From Rhynchonema sp. JSB1_4 (Eukaryota > Nematoda > Chromadorea > Monhysterida > Xyalidae), in assembly GCA_030248065.1 (NCBI GenBank), contig JASAMV010005265.1, forward strand, positions 1 through 64,000: 64,000 bases of DNA. Direction: 5' to 3'. This document shows positions 61,776 to 64,000 of this stretch, piece after piece; positions within the stretch are counted from its first letter, which is position 1; each line of letters starts with the position of its first letter. A program made the position numbers and the translations under genes. The notes below the pieces were generated by a model. The model made no database searches and was not told the origin of the DNA. It was given only the letters and a program-made list of their open reading frames with translations.

Positions 61776-62410
61776 GTGAAAGTTGGCAAGGACAACGTCA
61801 AGGAGTATCAATAGTTAGGTTTAGTCTCTGGCGTCAATTGCTCAAACAAAAACCATTATTTCGCTACTTCATGTCTCAGCCCAAAATGAGTTCCCTACAT
61901 TTTCCATAACTTTCTACTGTGATTGAATGACCAAAAAATCTTGGGGTTTTTTCTGTATCATATGCGCATATGTATTCTACTTCTGATTGGTTCTTGTCGC
62001 TGTCGCTAATTTATCTAATATTGTGCGGGGTATGGGTTTGCTCGTCGTGTCCCTATGGTGTTTTATGCGGTCGCTTCGTTTTAAGATTGTGGTCCAGCAA
62101 TAAAAACGCAACTATGCATACTTATTTGAGGTGTTTAGTATGCATACCAAGCTGACAACACTCAGACCATCGCTGAGATATTAGGATAAAGAGATTTTCT
62201 TCTTCGTATGCTAGAGACACAGTAACGCACGGTCACATGTGAAACATTGGAAAAAGCGACAATAGTAAGTATTTGTTATCTTAATCAAGACAACCAAAAA
62301 TAAACTCATCGAGCGATTCAGCTTCCAGACCGAAAATTCTGACCGACATGCTGCGCCCGTTATAGTGGTTAGATAAACATTGGGCCTGATAAAGCTGACT
62401 GACGTCGGAA

Positions 62411-62644
62411 TCACATAGTTGTGTTTTGCTTGTTGCTGTTGTTTGTGCATCTGACCATCTGGACGGCCTTTCCCTGACATTGATCGTCACTTGTCGCTCG
62501 TTTGCAGTATCGTTTACGCACACGTCGTTTGAGCGCACCACATTGTGACCACGCACTCCACGGTGTCCAGCGTGCGATCGGTGCGTGAACTGTGAGATGC
62601 GGCTTAGGATGGCTGTTGTCGTCAACGCGCATTACCGGCCCTTG
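62411..62644 (-). CDS. Thrombospondin type-1 repeat exon
   Basis: A phase-0 acceptor (ggatag, ending 62645) opens a frame containing RWTPWSAWSQCG, followed by basic residues, then RYC, DDQC and MVRC. The WxxWSxWSxC signature marks a thrombospondin type-1 repeat, an extracellular adhesion and matrix-binding module stabilised by disulfides and stacked Trp/Arg. Four of the usual six cysteines are here; the rest should be in another exon. The 3' end is uncertain: the frame stops at 62411 or is spliced at AT|gtgatt shortly before. The gene faces the peptide array tail to tail. The proline-rich exon at 63711-63992 has a compatible phase and may belong to it. Confidence 0.6.
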   Translation of the reverse strand, partial: QGPVMRVDDNSHPKPHLTVHAPIARWTPWSAWSQCGALKRRVRKRYCKRATSDDQCQGKAVQMVRCTNNSNKQNTTM

Positions 62645-62829
62645 CTATCCGAGCAACCCTACGTGTATTCATTTCATTGCGCTCATTTAGGCTTGAGCTT
62701 AGGCACCACCAAATTTGGCACTGGCCTGAATGCGGTGGAATGAAGTGTCGCGAAACGTTTATCCTTCGCTGCAGTGCTGCACGGAAGTTGACACCAGCCA
62801 GAATCAAACAGATAAAAAATGGAAAAATA

Positions 62830-62982
62830 GCATCAGTCTCACAAACTATATCTTTGACAGAAAAAAGTTCGAGCCACTCACATTTTCGGGGCGGTTTGAT
62901 AAGTTTGTTGGATTTTTTCAGCAGTCGACTGCCGATGTTCATCAACCACTCGGGCGGAGGACGAGTGGCCGGCGCTGAATGA
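62830..62982 (+). pseudogene. Possible gag fragment of a retroelement
   Basis: A short frame with KKFEPLTFSGRFDKFVGFF, reminiscent of the FxG...W/FxxF opening of BEL/Pao-type gag regions. No flanking element structure is visible. Weak. Confidence 0.2.
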
Positions 62983-63085
62983 AAGCGTATCAATGAAATG
63001 TGTCATCTGGTGCTGATTCGCGTTATCAAACGACAACAAACGGCGAGATTAGAAGGCAGGAAAGTGTTGATTGATTAATCAAATC

Positions 63086-63503
63086 TAGGGCTCAAACGGA
63101 GTCGCAAGTTCGGGACCGGTATCGGGACCGAGTCGAACTCCAAAAATTTTCGGGATCGGGATTGGGCAAAAGTTCGGGATCGGGATAGGAGCAAATATTT
63201 TTAATCATGTGAGAGCAAGTGATTAAAAGTTATCACGCGACGGCAGTTAAAGGTCCTTTGGGGATCAAATTAAAGCAAAAGAAATGATTTATAGCCAAAA
63301 TATGCAATTTGATGGAAAAATAAACAATTTGCCTGCAAAATGACGAAAAAATTTACTGTTGGACACTGTCTTCTAGTCCCGAAAAGTTTCGGGAGCGGGA
63401 TTGAAGTTCGGGAATGGGATTTATTTTGAAATTGCCAAGATCGGGATCCAAAAACCGTTCGGAATGCCGAACTTCTGGATCGGAATCCCGTTTGAACCCT
63501 CAC
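63086..63503. mobile_element. hAT-like MITE with GGGATCGGGA repeats
   Basis: Ends TAGGGCTCAAACGG and CCGTTTGAACCCTCA are near inverted copies; AAATC-containing flanks on both sides resemble a decayed 8-bp duplication. The interior is built of TTCGGGATCGGGAT-like words. Non-coding. Confidence 0.55.
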
Positions 63504-63611
63504 CAAATCCAAACTGACGTTGAGGTGCTCGTATGTGCCGCTGTGCACGATCATTTACTCGGTAGCCACTTGGCACTGGTTGCAGTTGAGCCTGAATGGA
63601 CAGGGTACTCT

Positions 63612-63670
63612 CTCTTTACGATTCAGGAAAAAAATTGACCAATTCTTATAAAGTCATTGTGCGACCAATA
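63612..63670. repeat. 59-bp dispersed repeat, inverted copy at 5266
   Basis: Near-exact reverse complement of 5266-5325; see that entry. Confidence 0.6.
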
Positions 63671-63710
63671 CATGAGAGTTTCCCTAAATGAATACATGCC
63701 AAAGTCTAAC

Positions 63711-63992
63711 TTGATTGAGTCCATTTGAAACAGTTGGTAGCGGAGTGACCGAAGGTCTGACCACAGTTTGATCAGCGGGCGGCACTGCTGTGATCGGCGG
63801 TCGTACTGTAATCGGTGGTTGGAAAAAACCGTAACCCGGGGGACGTGGAGCTTCACTGGGCTGCTGTGGATTACTGTAGGCATACATTTGATGATAATTA
63901 GTGAACACCGGGGAGATTATCAAACGCGGTAGTAGTGCACCGTAGGACGCTGGCTGAGGCGGCGGAGTCGGGAATGGGGAGGGCGAAGCCAT
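63711..63992 (-). CDS. Proline-rich exon, cut near window edge
   Basis: About 94 residues, very rich in Pro with Tyr, Ser and Val (FPTPPPQPASYG, PPITVRPPITAVPP), ending at a donor CAA|gttaga (63709-63710) in phase 0. ATG at 63992 may be the start or an internal Met. The phase matches the acceptor of the thrombospondin-repeat exon at 62644, so both may be one extracellular protein. Low complexity prevents any functional call. Confidence 0.4.
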
Positions 63993-64000
63993 TGAGATGG

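Larger units (their letters stand above)
51661..62210. repeat. Five-unit tandem gene array
   Basis: Units begin at the recurring word CAAAAGCCAGGGCTAAAAAC at about 51668, 53597, 55850, 57777 and 61015. Unit lengths are about 1.93, 2.25, 1.93, 3.24 and at least 1.2 kb. Units 1, 3 and 4 are nearly identical; units 2 and 5 are more diverged and share a TATGCTAGAGACACAGTAAC segment (54599 and 62207) missing from the others. Unit 4 is enlarged by a 1.3-kb transposon. Confidence 0.9.

Overview
The window looks like nuclear DNA of a repeat-rich invertebrate animal. Genes are split by GT-AG introns. The recognisable domains are animal ones (LITAF zinc-ribbon proteins, a seven-transmembrane-type receptor, a thrombospondin type-1 repeat, secreted cysteine-rich peptides). 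There is also a CR1-like LINE pair, an LTR-element gag, many small transposons with TTAA, TA or 8-bp target duplications, and long (CA)n tracts. Nothing indicates a bacterial origin. The species cannot be fixed from sequence alone; a nematode-like worm would fit, but that is a guess. Nearly all gene models here come from chaining exons by splice site and reading phase, because single open frames are short.

Layout. 0-9.3 kb: on the minus strand, seven exons with fully compatible phases form a multi-pass, 7TM-receptor-like gene that runs off the left edge. Two paralogous plus-strand LITAF genes lie inside two of its introns, and the second carries a hAT-type element in its own first intron. 9.3-25 kb: mostly non-coding, with small TA- and TTAA-flanked foldback transposons, a tRNA-like gene (14.0 kb), a 321-bp (CA)n tract and two weak cysteine-rich exons (15.6-16.0 kb). 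25.4-27.5 kb: an unrecognised minus-strand secreted protein with a mucin-like linker; its last exon is broken by two one-base slips in short homopolymers. 28-36.4 kb: nested and mirrored small transposons. 37.0-39.6 kb: a kelch-like exon followed by about 10 copies of a 204-bp tandem repeat. 39.6-47.4 kb: two CR1-like LINE copies head to head, about 2.9 kb of nearly identical arms around a diverged 1.2-kb core. 47.4-49.7 kb: a gag reading frame truncated by a LINE end.

51.7-62.2 kb is the most interesting region: five tandem units, each with a three-exon gene for a small secreted peptide of about 90 residues with 12 cysteines. Two copies look intact, one intact copy has lost a cysteine, and two are decayed (signal peptide removed in one; early stop, frameshift and lost splice acceptor in the other). 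Introns and flanks of the recent copies are nearly identical, yet the last few codons differ between copies. This is a birth-and-death cluster of secreted cysteine-rich peptides whose family I do not recognise. A 1,307-bp TA-flanked element sits in one unit and its empty site is visible in sister units. At 62.4-64 kb a minus-strand thrombospondin-repeat exon and a proline-rich exon face the array.
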